From the NCBI RefSeq assembly GCF_000208385.1, contig NC_015436.1, positions 434,001 through 498,000 on the forward strand: a stretch of DNA of 64,000 nt. The letters are read 5' to 3'. Positions 27,906 to 36,840 of the stretch are shown here, piece by piece. How positions within the stretch are numbered: position 1 is the stretch's first letter; each line of letters opens with the position of its first letter. The position numbers were made by a program, and so were the translations under genes. The notes under the pieces were generated by a model. That model did no database searches, was not told the DNA's origin, and worked only from the letters and a program-made list of their open reading frames with translations. Source of the DNA: Parasphaerochaeta coccoides DSM 17374. GTDB lineage: Bacteria; Spirochaetota; Spirochaetia; Sphaerochaetales; Sphaerochaetaceae.

Positions 27906-29459
27906 TTACATCGGCGGGGATACAGGCAGGGATACTGTGAACGTAGTTCCCGCGCCAAGTTTGCTGTACACAGTAATAGTGCCTCCATGCATTTCTATGA
28001 TTGTCTTTGCAATGGCAAGCCCTAGTCCGCTTCCTTTTTTTGTTCGTTCCCGTGATTTATCCGCCTTATAGAATCGTTCAAAGATATGTTTCTGCGCATC
28101 TTCGGCAATTCCTATGCCCGTATCGGAAATCTTGCATATGACGGACTTTCCATGTTCGTGCAATTCTACCTGTATACTACCGCCATCCGGAGTGAATTTT
28201 ATGCTGTTGTGGATAAGGTTTATCCACACTTGGCTCATCATGTCTTCATCTGCGGTGAGGGTCACAGTATCAAGAGACGCTTCCATAGTGATGTTTTTTT
28301 CATTCCATTGCGGTTCGTAGCCGAGAAGCAGGGCGCGAAGCTGTTTGTCAATTCGGTATGGCTTGGGTTCGAATTTCACGCTGTCCGTTTCCAGCGCGGC
28401 AAGTTTCAGAAGGTTTTCGCTCAATCTGGAAAGTCGCATCGTTTCAGTCTCGATGATATTGAGAAAATGGTTTCGTTTTTCAGGTGACAATTCATCGTTG
28501 TACAGAAGCCGGGCGAACCCATTGATGGTAGCAAGAGGGGATTGAATTTCATGGGACACATTGGAGATGAATTCCTGCCGCATGTTTTCCATCTGTTCAA
28601 GGCTCAAGGTCATCTCATTGATACTCTTGACCAATGTTTCGAATGGTTCGTTTTCTTTCAGGTCATGATTCAATCGTACACTGAAATCTCCTCTCGCTAT
28701 GCAGTCAAGGGCTTTCATTACTTCCGACAGCAGACGGATGTGCTTTGTGATGGGGGATTGCCTGAAATACCAGCGGAGAAAAAAGAAGAACGCCACGCTT
28801 GAGTAGCGCCATAGGAGAGTGAAGAACGTAGCACCGTTTTCCGGTACAGTGTGACCCATATAGGCGGCGTATAGAACAAAAGCAAGAAAATATGCAACGA
28901 CCACTCCACCCGCTATCAATGCCGCGACGACAAGCGTCATGGCAATGCCTTGGAGAATGTCCTGCCGCTTGATATGGTGATCATCGACAGGGAGTCTGTC
29001 CAACAGGAGTTTTTTTACAAGAACCAACAGGAGTATCCAGAACAAAAAACCAAGTCCCCAGAACACTCGTGGATACTGGGCTTGCAGTAAAAAGCCTATG
29101 AGTCCGAAGATGGTGCTGGTCAATGCATATGCAATGGCAAAACAACCGAGCAGGACTGAAATTATGGTAATGGTAAGGATGAGCTTCCGGACATTGATTG
29201 GTTTCCGCGTGAAATCAATACCAAGCAACAATCTGACGCGCTGGCTTTTCTTTGCGGAGAGGAACAGCACTATCCACCCAATGAAAGAAAACAGGTAAAA
29301 GCTCAGCACGACATCATCCGTCATTTCAATCTTTGACAAGATGGCAATGATATATGACAGCGAAATTACAACAGTAAAAGCCATGACAAAACAGATTGTC
29401 AGCCCGGACAGTTCCGAAACAATGCCTTCCCAAAAAAACTGATGGTTTTGTTTTTTCAT
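27906..29459 (-). CDS. Sensor histidine kinase
   Basis: A 517-residue membrane kinase. Several hydrophobic helices occupy residues ~15-225, an unusually long membrane part with small loops, pointing to membrane-state sensing. A HAMP-like linker is followed by the phosphorylated His in FISNVSHEIQSPLATINGFARLL, near residue 302, and the ATP domain with N box NLIHNSIKFTPDGGSI, G1 DTGIGIA and G2 GSGLGLAIAK. It passes phosphate to the response regulator encoded just before it. Its ATG overlaps the regulator stop as ATGA, giving coupled translation. Confidence 0.93.
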   Translation of the reverse strand: MKKQNHQFFWEGIVSELSGLTICFVMAFTVVISLSYIIAILSKIEMTDDVVLSFYLFSFIGWIVLFLSAKKSQRVRLLLGIDFTRKPINVRKLILTITIISVLLGCFAIAYALTSTIFGLIGFLLQAQYPRVFWGLGFLFWILLLVLVKKLLLDRLPVDDHHIKRQDILQGIAMTLVVAALIAGGVVVAYFLAFVLYAAYMGHTVPENGATFFTLLWRYSSVAFFFFLRWYFRQSPITKHIRLLSEVMKALDCIARGDFSVRLNHDLKENEPFETLVKSINEMTLSLEQMENMRQEFISNVSHEIQSPLATINGFARLLYNDELSPEKRNHFLNIIETETMRLSRLSENLLKLAALETDSVKFEPKPYRIDKQLRALLLGYEPQWNEKNITMEASLDTVTLTADEDMMSQVWINLIHNSIKFTPDGGSIQVELHEHGKSVICKISDTGIGIAEDAQKHIFERFYKADKSRERTKKGSGLGLAIAKTIIEMHGGTITVYSKLGAGTTFTVSLPVSPPM

Positions 29460-30130
29460 GAATCTACTTCCAGACGATAACCCAGTCCACGGATGGTCGT
29501 AATCCTGAAATCGGTTTTTTCTTCCGGGAAACGTTGGCGCAGACGGTTGATATGGACATCAAGCGTCCGTTCATTGCCCTCGAAACCATAACCCCAGATA
29601 TCTTCAATCAACGTATCACGTGAGAATGTCCGTCCGGGATATCCTGCCAGCTTGAACAGAAGTTCAAATTCCTTGAGGGGAAGGGTGAACTTCATATTGC
29701 CCGCAATCACTTCATAATTCTTCCGGTTCATCATCAGCTTGCCAATTTGGACATTCTGCGAGGCAATGATCTGATAGCGTTTCAACAGTGCTTTCACCCG
29801 TGCCATCAATTCCAACGGCTCAAAGGGTTTGACCAGGTAATCATCCGCTCCCGCCTGAAAACCTTTGATTTTCTGCGCGGTTTCTCCTTTTGCCGTCAAC
29901 ATGAGCACGGGAATATCATAAGATGCTCGAAGTTCCTGACACAGCTCAAAGCCATCCATGTTCGGCATCATCAGGTCAATGATGGCAAGGTCGGCTTTTG
30001 ATGTTTCCAGCTTTGAAAGAGCTTCAAGCCCATCGGCGGCCTCGTATACGGCAAACCCTTCCTTTTGCAAGATAATCCTTACCAATTCGCGAAGATGAGG
30101 GTCATCGTCAACGACCAGAATCTTATTCAT
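29456..30130 (-). CDS. OmpR-family response regulator
   Basis: A 224-residue regulator with the receiver at residues 1-115 (acidic D8-D9-D10, phospho-acceptor D52, K near 102) and a winged-helix domain at 125-222 ending RLRQRFPEE and TTIRGLGYRLE. Controls transcription on phosphorylation by the kinase encoded next. The five 11-bp repeats upstream, placed just ahead of the -35 zone, suggest it activates its own operon. A second repeat pair before the acyltransferase gene makes that a likely target. AGGAGGCTCCTCGGC precedes the ATG. Confidence 0.95.
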   Translation of the reverse strand: MNKILVVDDDPHLRELVRIILQKEGFAVYEAADGLEALSKLETSKADLAIIDLMMPNMDGFELCQELRASYDIPVLMLTAKGETAQKIKGFQAGADDYLVKPFEPLELMARVKALLKRYQIIASQNVQIGKLMMNRKNYEVIAGNMKFTLPLKEFELLFKLAGYPGRTFSRDTLIEDIWGYGFEGNERTLDVHINRLRQRFPEEKTDFRITTIRGLGYRLEVDS

Positions 30131-30174
30131 GCCGAGGAGCCTCCTTCTGCGATGCTTTCTGCAATATCTTCTAC

Positions 30175-30263
30175 ATTATAATATCATTGATTACAGTCTG
30201 GGCGGTATGTAAACTGAAGATAAACTGAAGATAAACTGGAAATAAACTGGAAATAAACGAGAT
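30175..30263 (-). promoter_or_regulatory. Autoregulated promoter: TATAAT plus five 11-bp direct repeats
   Basis: Five head-to-tail 11-bp units with core TAAAC start at 30209, 30220, 30231, 30242 and 30253: GTAAACTGAAG, ATAAACTGAAG, ATAAACTGGAA, ATAAACTGGAA and ATAAACGAGAT. On the minus strand a TATAAT -10 lies at 30180-30175 with no good -35, so the array ends near position -41. One-turn spacing is the standard half-site geometry of OmpR/PhoB-type dimers. Confidence 0.75.
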
Positions 30264-30272
30264 TGCTGAGGA

Positions 30273-31703
30273 CTATGTTTCTGTCAGTTTGCCCGTACTT
30301 TTTTTAGTTTTCAGGGGAAGGGACGGTCGTACCAGCCAGCCAAGGACGGCGTACAAGGGGAAGATGGAAGCAATGATGTTCCAGTTCATCTGGAAGAAGG
30401 TGTCGGAGAACAGGCACTTGAAGATCATCAGGGCGCAGGTCGCAAGGGCAAAGCATCTCATTGAGGCGGAAAGTTTCACCAGGCATTCATGCTCTTTTCG
30501 ACCAAAAGCAATACGGAACGCATAAACTGCGGGGATGATGAGCAACGGGTTGATGAAAATGATGTTCTCATTCCACCATGCCACATCGTGAGTGGAGAAA
30601 AACATCATGAAAAGCAGGAGCAAGGAAACAAAGGATAAGGCAAGAAAAAGCAGGCCGAGGGGAACTCCGTAGAGAATGCGCGGCAGAATAGGGGAATGTC
30701 CGTCACTTTTCCTCTTTGTCCGTATGAGCAGATAGTGGAGAAATCCGAAGAAAACAGCTAGCGCGACACCAAAGATGAGCGTGCGTGTAACAAAAATAGG
30801 GGCAGTGTCCGCAACCTCAGGACGAATGCCCTGTCCTGTGGTGTCGGAGATGACATTGACCACTGTGGCGAGAGCTGTGGCGTTCCCTCCATTTACTCCT
30901 TCATTTTTCAAGGGAAAATCGAGAATGGCTTGTTCCAGTATCTCCGGCAGGAACATTTCCTCCCACAATGTCAGCGGCTTGTCGATTACGCTGCTCTGGA
31001 GGTAGTCAAGGAGCCATGCCCAGAGAGGACTGGCATAGGAATGTCGCCGGACATGGTCGCGGTATGTCCCGGTTCCCGGTATGGAGCGAGCCCATTCGCC
31101 AAACTGTCCACCGGTCATTGCGTCAATGATGTCACGTATCCGTGTCGCGCAATTGTCATAGTAATGATGGTAAAGATATGTGTCGTTGCCGGGAGAAGTG
31201 TTGTATACCAGAAATTCCACCAAGGCGAGCTTCATGTCGGGAGATAGTTCAATCTCCATTGTCCTGACATCTCGTCTTTGCACATCTGTGCTCCAGTCCT
31301 GACGCCACAGCGCATCGGAGCTGATGACACGGTATAACATCCTGCCACGGGCGAAATCAAAAAAGAAATTATCGCTGGCCAGGTCAAAGATGCCATAGTC
31401 GAACATCACCGGTCTTTTGTCCGGTTCCTCAATGACGATTGCTGAATGTCCGAACCATTCCCACACGGCGTCACCGTTGCCGATTGTCTGTAGTTTGACG
31501 GTGAGTCCTTCGGCATATGCCTGTCTTTCGGATGTGCCTGCCTCAGCGGTAAAATCCCAGCCCTCCAGGAGTGTCCTGGACGAATTGAGCGTGGGGGTTT
31601 CCCGTGGGAGCATGCTGACTGCCCCAAGGTGGAGTACCGGTAGGATTAACGACACCAGAGCTGCAATGAAAAATTTTGCCCTGACGAAACCACATGATGA
31701 CAT
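30273..31703 (-). CDS. DUF4105 (Lnb N-terminal periplasmic-like) membrane protein
   Basis: A 476-residue envelope protein. A signal or anchor helix lies near residues 10-32. The extracytoplasmic part from ~35 to 290 holds GNGDAVWEWFGHSAIVI, FDYGIF and YHHYYDNCATRIRDIID, with the His and Asn-Cys pair typical of DUF4105, a papain-like fold. Four or more C-terminal helices follow. The role is unknown; a peptidase or lipid-related activity has been suggested for relatives. The open frame reaches 31823, but the hydrophobic start favours ATG 31703. No strong ribosome site is seen. Divergent from recO. Confidence 0.7.
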   Translation of the reverse strand: MSSCGFVRAKFFIAALVSLILPVLHLGAVSMLPRETPTLNSSRTLLEGWDFTAEAGTSERQAYAEGLTVKLQTIGNGDAVWEWFGHSAIVIEEPDKRPVMFDYGIFDLASDNFFFDFARGRMLYRVISSDALWRQDWSTDVQRRDVRTMEIELSPDMKLALVEFLVYNTSPGNDTYLYHHYYDNCATRIRDIIDAMTGGQFGEWARSIPGTGTYRDHVRRHSYASPLWAWLLDYLQSSVIDKPLTLWEEMFLPEILEQAILDFPLKNEGVNGGNATALATVVNVISDTTGQGIRPEVADTAPIFVTRTLIFGVALAVFFGFLHYLLIRTKRKSDGHSPILPRILYGVPLGLLFLALSFVSLLLLFMMFFSTHDVAWWNENIIFINPLLIIPAVYAFRIAFGRKEHECLVKLSASMRCFALATCALMIFKCLFSDTFFQMNWNIIASIFPLYAVLGWLVRPSLPLKTKKSTGKLTET

Positions 31704-31816
31704 GAAAACATCATAGCACAAGGAGAGTGTGGCGACCAAGTGTTTCAAGAAAGGTTCCAACGCAAAGGATTCCAAGCAGGAGGAGGCGCGGGGGAGAGTC
31801 AAATTTCTTGCTTCAC

Positions 31817-31845
31817 TTGACACTGGACGGGTGAGCGTCTACTCT
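31817..31845 (+). promoter_or_regulatory. Promoter of recO-recJ
   Basis: TTGACA (31817-31822) and TACTCT (31840-31845) are 17 bases apart, ending 26 bases before the recO ATG. Confidence 0.65.
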
Positions 31846-31871
31846 CATTCCATGCAAGGAGAAAACACGCC

Positions 31872-32675
31872 ATGGACCGCGACCTGACCGTAGACGGCAT
31901 CGTCCTGCGGACACGGCGCATGGGCGATATGCATCGCCGGCTCTCCCTGCTTTGTCCCGACTTGGGTATCATAGATGTCATAGCCTATGGGGCGCGCAAG
32001 GGCAAGAGGGCAATGAATGCGCAGATGTTTTCCCGTTCTACGTTTTTCCTGTATCATAATCCTGTCCGCAAGGAATATACGTTGAAGGATGCCCGGATGG
32101 AGAGTCCTCATGACGGTGTGCGTTCCCGCCTTGACAGCATGTGGGCGGCTTCGTTCTGGTCGGAGCTGTGTACCCGCACGGCGGGCGGTGATTGGAACGC
32201 CCTGTTCCTGTTGCTTTCCGAATGCCTGGACGCCCTGGAGGAAGACCCTTCCAGCGTTGAAAGGGCGAGCATCCAGTTTGTCTGGCATCTGCTCCATCTG
32301 GCGGGGATTGCGCCGGATCTGACGCGCTGTCCGGTGAGCGAGAGGGTTTATACCCATGATGAGATTCTGGGATTTTCCGCTTCTCTGCTGTCACCCTGTT
32401 CACGGGAAAACGGGGATGTCGATGACATGCTGCTTCCTCCCGGCGCACGGCGTTATCTTGCCATGACAGCCGGACGCGCGGTACGGGAGGCGGTGGCCGT
32501 ACAATTGAACGACATCACTGCCCTGCGAATCAGGAGATACATGGTTCGCTACGCGCATCTTTTTGCCGGAGGACATCTGATGACCGTAGAATCTGGCTTT
32601 GGCATGATGGACATGGATGATGAAAGCGGGAATGTCTCCAATGAAGGTTCCGGGGATGGTTCCGATGATGAATGA
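31872..32675 (+). CDS. recO: DNA repair protein RecO
   Basis: Anneals single strands and helps load RecA in the RecFOR pathway. The 267-residue protein has the N-terminal OB fold (VDGIVLRTRRMGDMHRRLSLLCPDLGIIDVIAYGARKGK) and a helical C-terminal domain. The four-Cys zinc site seen in many RecO proteins is reduced: only a few Cys are present. The acidic tail after residue 245 (MDDESGN...GDGSDDE) is unusual. AAGGAG at 31856-31861 precedes the ATG. It is followed after 26 bases by recJ, giving a small recombination operon. Confidence 0.85.
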   Translation: MDRDLTVDGIVLRTRRMGDMHRRLSLLCPDLGIIDVIAYGARKGKRAMNAQMFSRSTFFLYHNPVRKEYTLKDARMESPHDGVRSRLDSMWAASFWSELCTRTAGGDWNALFLLLSECLDALEEDPSSVERASIQFVWHLLHLAGIAPDLTRCPVSERVYTHDEILGFSASLLSPCSRENGDVDDMLLPPGARRYLAMTAGRAVREAVAVQLNDITALRIRRYMVRYAHLFAGGHLMTVESGFGMMDMDDESGNVSNEGSGDGSDDE

Positions 32676-32701
32676 GAAATTAAAAGACAAGGTTGATATA
32701 T

Positions 32702-34828
32702 ATGACATGGGAAAAGAAAAGGGTTTCCACGGAGACTGTCGGGAAACTGCACGAGCGGCTTGGACTGGATGTAATCACGGCCTCTATACTGGCGCGACGG
32801 GGCATTGAGGAAGTCCAGGATGTAAAATTCTTCCTGGAGAACGAACTGACGTTCCTGCACAATCCCTTCCATTTCGATGACATGGAAGTGTTCGTCGAGA
32901 GGATGCAGCAGGCTGTCGAAGATAAGGAGAAAGTCCGAATCTTTGGCGACAGGGATGTCGATGGCATCACAGGGACGGTGCTGCTTCATCAGGAATTTGA
33001 GCGTCTGGGACTGGATGCTTCCTATAAGTTGCCCGAAGGTGACGAGCCGTATGGACTGACCATGGCGGGCGTAGATGCCGCGCATGCTGACGGGGTGACA
33101 CTTTTGGTGACGGTGGACTGCGGAATTTCCAACAACGATGAGATTGCGTATGCTTCGACTTTGGGACTCGACACGTTGGTTCTCGACCACCATCTAGGCG
33201 GAGATGTTCTGCCGCCCGCCATGGCAATCATCAATCCGAAGCTGGAAGGGAGCGGCTATCCATTCTCCCATCTGGCGGGATGCGGGGTAGCGGCGAAGTG
33301 CATCTGGGCGTTACGGTTCTCATATACGGACTTTTTCCGGGAGGAGTGCATCCTTCTCCATGCCCAGCCAGGAAACGACACGGTAATCATCAGGGCGTTG
33401 CGCTTGCGCAACATGATTGTGGATGATCGGATTTCTGAGGAGGTCGTGCCGGGAATGCTTCCTCCGGAAAAAAGCCGACTGCTTCAGTTCCTCTCTGCCG
33501 GTGTTCCTATCCTTGTCCTTGACGAGGAGGAGGAGACCAGTCAGTTGCGTAAGGCGTTTGGTCGCGGGGTGGACATCCATTGTGTGTCAATGCGTCAGGA
33601 GATGGAAAAAGTTCTGCCGCAGATACGGGGCAAGAGTATCTTTGCCTTGACCAGCATCAGCCGAGGCGCCCGCTACGGACTACTGGGTCGGGATGAGCTT
33701 GATGCTTTGTACATGCTTTTCATGGCGTTCGTCATGCACAAGGAGCCTTTGCTTTCCGAGGACTATGATTCCCTGCTCGACTTGGTGGCTATTGGGACTA
33801 TCGCGGACTTGATGCCGATGATTGATGAGAACAGAATCCTGGTGCGGCGTGGGCTGTCCGTTCTCAAGTCCAGTCGTCGCAAAGCTCTCCAGCCGCTGAT
33901 GGCCATGCAGAATCTCATTGGACGGAGTCTATCTACGACGGACATAAGCTGGAACCTGACGCCCTTGATTAACGCCGCAGGGCGCATGGGTGAACCGTCC
34001 ATCGCCGTTGAGATGCTGCTGAGCAAGGATGCCCATGAAAGCGAGAGGCTGGCAGGAGAGCTGGTTCAGCTTAACAAAAAACGTCAGAAGATGGGAGAGG
34101 ATGTCTGGGTACGTCTTGAACCCAAGGCAAAGGCAAGCAAGGAAAGTCATGGAGGCAAGTTCCTGATGGTTGAGGATCCCTCGATCAGCAGGGGATTGAC
34201 TGGCATCATGGCAAGCCGCCTGCTCCGTCAGTTCAGCATCCCGTCACTTGTCATTGCCAAGACGGACGACCACCGGGTTACCGGCTCCATGCGCAGCCCT
34301 GATGATTTTCACGTCAGGGATTTCCTGTCCCAGTTTGAAGACTTGTTCCTTGATTATGGAGGACATGCGCGGGCGGGAGGTTTCTCCATGGAGACGGATA
34401 ACCTGTCCGGTTTCAAGGACAGGCTGATGGACGTGGTGGAAAGGATGGACGGCGTGGACGAGCATGGCGAAAGTATCAGGATTGACTGTTCCCTGCCAGC
34501 ACGTTTCATGACGCCGGACATCATGAAGGTCGTGGAATTTTTCGAGCCATACGGGGAGCAGAATCCGCCCATACATTTCATGATTGAGGGTGCGATTATC
34601 TCTGATATATCTTCCATGAACAACAGGCAAGGCTCTGACCATCTCCGTCTGTCGGTTTCCTACGGGAGCCATACATGGCCGGCTGTCTACTGGCAGGCGG
34701 CTGACAAGTTGGACAGGGAGTTTTCCCTTGGGGATAGTGTCAATGTCGTTTTCCGGCTTGGCCGCAACTATTTCCGCAATACGGAGATTGTGCAGTTGAC
34801 CGTAATGGACATTGTCCGGCACTCTTGA
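32702..34828 (+). CDS. recJ: Single-strand-specific 5'-3' exonuclease RecJ
   Basis: Resects 5' ends during recombination and mismatch repair. The 708-residue protein shows DHH-family motifs: D83-R-D85-V-D87-G88 for the metal-binding loop, VDCGISN near 140, LDHHLGG near 160 and AGRMGEP near 425, with the DHHA1 GGH segment (YGGHARAGGF) near 555 and a C-terminal OB part. The first Asp-Tyr of the usual DYDVDG is Asp-Arg here. An in-frame TTG at 32693 exists; ATG 32702 fits the AAGG better. It acts with RecO encoded just upstream and MutL encoded in this window. Confidence 0.92.
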   Translation: MTWEKKRVSTETVGKLHERLGLDVITASILARRGIEEVQDVKFFLENELTFLHNPFHFDDMEVFVERMQQAVEDKEKVRIFGDRDVDGITGTVLLHQEFERLGLDASYKLPEGDEPYGLTMAGVDAAHADGVTLLVTVDCGISNNDEIAYASTLGLDTLVLDHHLGGDVLPPAMAIINPKLEGSGYPFSHLAGCGVAAKCIWALRFSYTDFFREECILLHAQPGNDTVIIRALRLRNMIVDDRISEEVVPGMLPPEKSRLLQFLSAGVPILVLDEEEETSQLRKAFGRGVDIHCVSMRQEMEKVLPQIRGKSIFALTSISRGARYGLLGRDELDALYMLFMAFVMHKEPLLSEDYDSLLDLVAIGTIADLMPMIDENRILVRRGLSVLKSSRRKALQPLMAMQNLIGRSLSTTDISWNLTPLINAAGRMGEPSIAVEMLLSKDAHESERLAGELVQLNKKRQKMGEDVWVRLEPKAKASKESHGGKFLMVEDPSISRGLTGIMASRLLRQFSIPSLVIAKTDDHRVTGSMRSPDDFHVRDFLSQFEDLFLDYGGHARAGGFSMETDNLSGFKDRLMDVVERMDGVDEHGESIRIDCSLPARFMTPDIMKVVEFFEPYGEQNPPIHFMIEGAIISDISSMNNRQGSDHLRLSVSYGSHTWPAVYWQAADKLDREFSLGDSVNVVFRLGRNYFRNTEIVQLTVMDIVRHS

Positions 34829-34896
34829 CAAACAGGCGGGTTTTTTGCATGCTGATTTAGCATTTATTCCCATGGACGGGAGAGGAGGTGATTAAT

Positions 34897-35106
34897 TTGG
34901 CTTTTGTACGTGTAGACGACAACGAACCGCTCGAAAAGTCAATCAAGCGTTTCAAGCGCATGGTTGAAAAAGAAGGCATCATTCGCGAGTGGAAGAAAAG
35001 AGAGTACTACGAGAAGCCTTCGACCATCCTCAACCGCAAGAATAAGGCTATGAGTCGCAGACAGCTCAAGAAGGTACGCAAATTGCACAACCAGAAAAGT
35101 GTATGA
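34897..35106 (+). CDS. rpsU: Ribosomal protein S21
   Basis: A 69-residue basic protein of the small ribosomal subunit that helps select mRNA in the start complex. It reads [27 protein letters not shown] and ends with the basic ARRxxLK-type helix. The start is a TTG at 34897, set by an excellent AGGAGGT 8 bases upstream; a GTG three codons earlier overlaps the ribosome site and is rejected. A terminator follows. Confidence 0.95.
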   Translation: MAFVRVDDNEPLEKSIKRFKRMVEKEGIIREWKKREYYEKPSTILNRKNKAMSRRQLKKVRKLHNQKSV

Positions 35107-35142
35107 TGCACCTTCCTAACATGTGATTTAGTATGTAACGAT

Positions 35143-35177
35143 TCCCCTGCCCAATGAGAAGGCGGGGGATTTTGTTT
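35143..35177 (+). terminator. Intrinsic terminator after rpsU
   Basis: TCCCCTGCC (35143-35151) pairs with GGCGGGGGA (35161-35169), with one wobble pair, then TTTTGTTTTT. The rest of 35178-35357 shows no gene. Confidence 0.85.
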
Positions 35178-35357
35178 TTATGTGTCTGTATGCTGTCAGA
35201 GAATTATCTGTATCACTACTTTTCTGTTAGTCGTAGTGCCGTCACCCAGTGTCACATCATGAACGGGAAAGATGAAAGAGAAACCATATTGTCCTCTTAA
35301 AAAAACTTTTTCCCCTTTGCACTCATGATAGCCTGGAATCCATTTCTATCCAGTCCT

Positions 35358-35822
35358 TTATTCTGCATGAGCCTGTATGAGCGTCAGGACAGTTTTCCGT
35401 ATCTTTTCCAATCCTTCCAGAGGATCTTCACTATCAATGACTGACTGCTCAATGGGACACATTCCGGTCTTGTACCTGTTTTCAATGACATCGACATAGC
35501 GTCCATATTCGGTTTCAATGGAATGGGCGTCCAAATATTTTTTTGCCGCCGCGCTCATGATCTGGCCATATGCCTTGCGGACACCACCTGCCACCAGTAT
35601 CATTGCCGCCGCCTTGCCTATGATTTTATCAATGACCACTGCATCCTTCAGCTTTTCCGGGGCGGTATCATACAGTTTCAAAAGAGGAGATACACCACGC
35701 CCATCCGCTTTATGGACAATGGCATCATCCTGTATGACAACGCAGCTTATCGTGCCGGTCTCAATTAAATGAAGTGCTTCATCACACGCCCCTTGCTTTT
35801 GAGAGGATGAACTTTTTATCAT
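35358..35822 (-). CDS. DUF1893 domain protein
   Basis: A 154-residue protein. ISCVVIQDDAIVHKADGRGVSPLLKLY and the DKIIGKAAAMILVAGGV block match DUF1893, a small alpha/beta fold related to the deaminase superfamily. The ENRYKTGMCPIEQSV segment keeps the conserved Cys-Pro. No function is established. Its ATG overlaps the stop of the LarC-like gene by 4 bases, so both proteins are made together and may act in one step. Confidence 0.8.
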   Translation of the reverse strand: MIKSSSSQKQGACDEALHLIETGTISCVVIQDDAIVHKADGRGVSPLLKLYDTAPEKLKDAVVIDKIIGKAAAMILVAGGVRKAYGQIMSAAAKKYLDAHSIETEYGRYVDVIENRYKTGMCPIEQSVIDSEDPLEGLEKIRKTVLTLIQAHAE

Positions 35823-36607
35823 GATGTGGAACCTCCTGATGTATCTTCACTGTGACCATAATGAACGCGCAAACCTCCGGGAATCCCAAAGTCCCGGCTT
35901 CCCATACCGCATCCGGTTTTTGTGACGGACATGTTTCCCATGGGACGGAAATCATCCGTAAAATATTTTATCAAAGCGACACCGGTAGGTGTGCAGAACT
36001 CTCCCCGTGTGTCACCACTGTAGAACGGGATGCCATGCAAGAGATGAGCTGTCGCGGGAGCTGGAACAGGCAATATCTTTCCTCCCCACTGATTTTCCCC
36101 GTATCCTGTGCGGATGGATGAGGAAAAAATGCGGTCAGGATTCAATTCCTCCATCAAAATACAACAACCCAAGACATCAATGACAGCATCCATCGTTCCC
36201 AAACGACTGTCATGGATATCCTGTATCGCCATGCCATGCACGCGACTCTCGGCCTCAACAATCATATGCAGTATAGCGCGGGCATTCTTCTTGATGCCAT
36301 GGGGGAGGGTAAGCGAAGCAATGATATGCTCGATTTTCGCGAATCCGCCTGTCTCATCTTGAAAATCTTCTTTTCTCTCAAAGACAGCATTATCAGATTC
36401 TTCCGTCTGACCGTTCCACAGGACTTCCGTATGAGTGCCCTCACTTCCATGCCTCGACAGTTTCTTGCATGATACGTACATTCCCGGAATGCCCAGTCCG
36501 TTGATTGCTTCCAAAAACACATGAGGATTGGGAACCAGCTCAAGCAATGCCGACATGAGCATGTCGCCGGCGACTCCCATGCTGCAATCAATATATATCG
36601 TTTTCAT
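35819..36607 (-). CDS. LarC-like protein, N-terminal (LarC1) part only
   Basis: A 262-residue protein starting YIDCSMGVAGDMLMSALLEL, the hallmark of LarC, which inserts nickel into the pincer cofactor of lactate racemase and relatives. The middle shows RVHGMAIQDIHDSRLGTMDAVIDVLG and LPVPAPAT, and the end TPTGVALIKYF and GCGMGSRDF. Full LarC has about 400 residues; the C-terminal LarC2 part, which in Lactobacillus is joined by frameshifting, is missing, and the next frame is DUF1893 instead. No LarB or LarE gene is in the window, so nickel cofactor work is uncertain. Confidence 0.72.
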   Translation of the reverse strand: MKTIYIDCSMGVAGDMLMSALLELVPNPHVFLEAINGLGIPGMYVSCKKLSRHGSEGTHTEVLWNGQTEESDNAVFERKEDFQDETGGFAKIEHIIASLTLPHGIKKNARAILHMIVEAESRVHGMAIQDIHDSRLGTMDAVIDVLGCCILMEELNPDRIFSSSIRTGYGENQWGGKILPVPAPATAHLLHGIPFYSGDTRGEFCTPTGVALIKYFTDDFRPMGNMSVTKTGCGMGSRDFGIPGGLRVHYGHSEDTSGGSTS

Positions 36608-36765
36608 GAAAAACCCTTGCCTATGGTTATTCTTGCTACCACATGATTACTGAACATAATGTCTCACATTTTACATAAAAAAAGAACACATACATTGTGG
36701 GAAACTTACAAAAGATTTAAATTATTCACTATATATCAAAATTTATACCGTCTAAACTTAATTTT

Positions 36766-36816
36766 TCATGAATATCATGATGTCTATTTGACATTTTCAT
36801 CATTTTTCTCTAGAAT
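36766..36816 (+). promoter_or_regulatory. Promoter of serA-serC-Lrp with adjoining palindrome
   Basis: TTGACA (36788-36793), 17 bases, TAGAAT (36811-36816), 24 bases before the serA ATG. Just upstream, TCATGAATATCATGA (36766-36780) is a repeated, near-palindromic site that could bind the Lrp-type regulator coded in the same operon. The -10/-35 match is strong; the operator is inference. Confidence 0.65.
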
Positions 36817-36840
36817 GCTCAAAATATTAGGAGATGATAC

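Noticed and set aside
35357-35819. LarC2 continuation by frameshift
   Set aside because: All frames after the LarC1 stop are taken by DUF1893 or contain early stops; no LarC2-like residues are seen.
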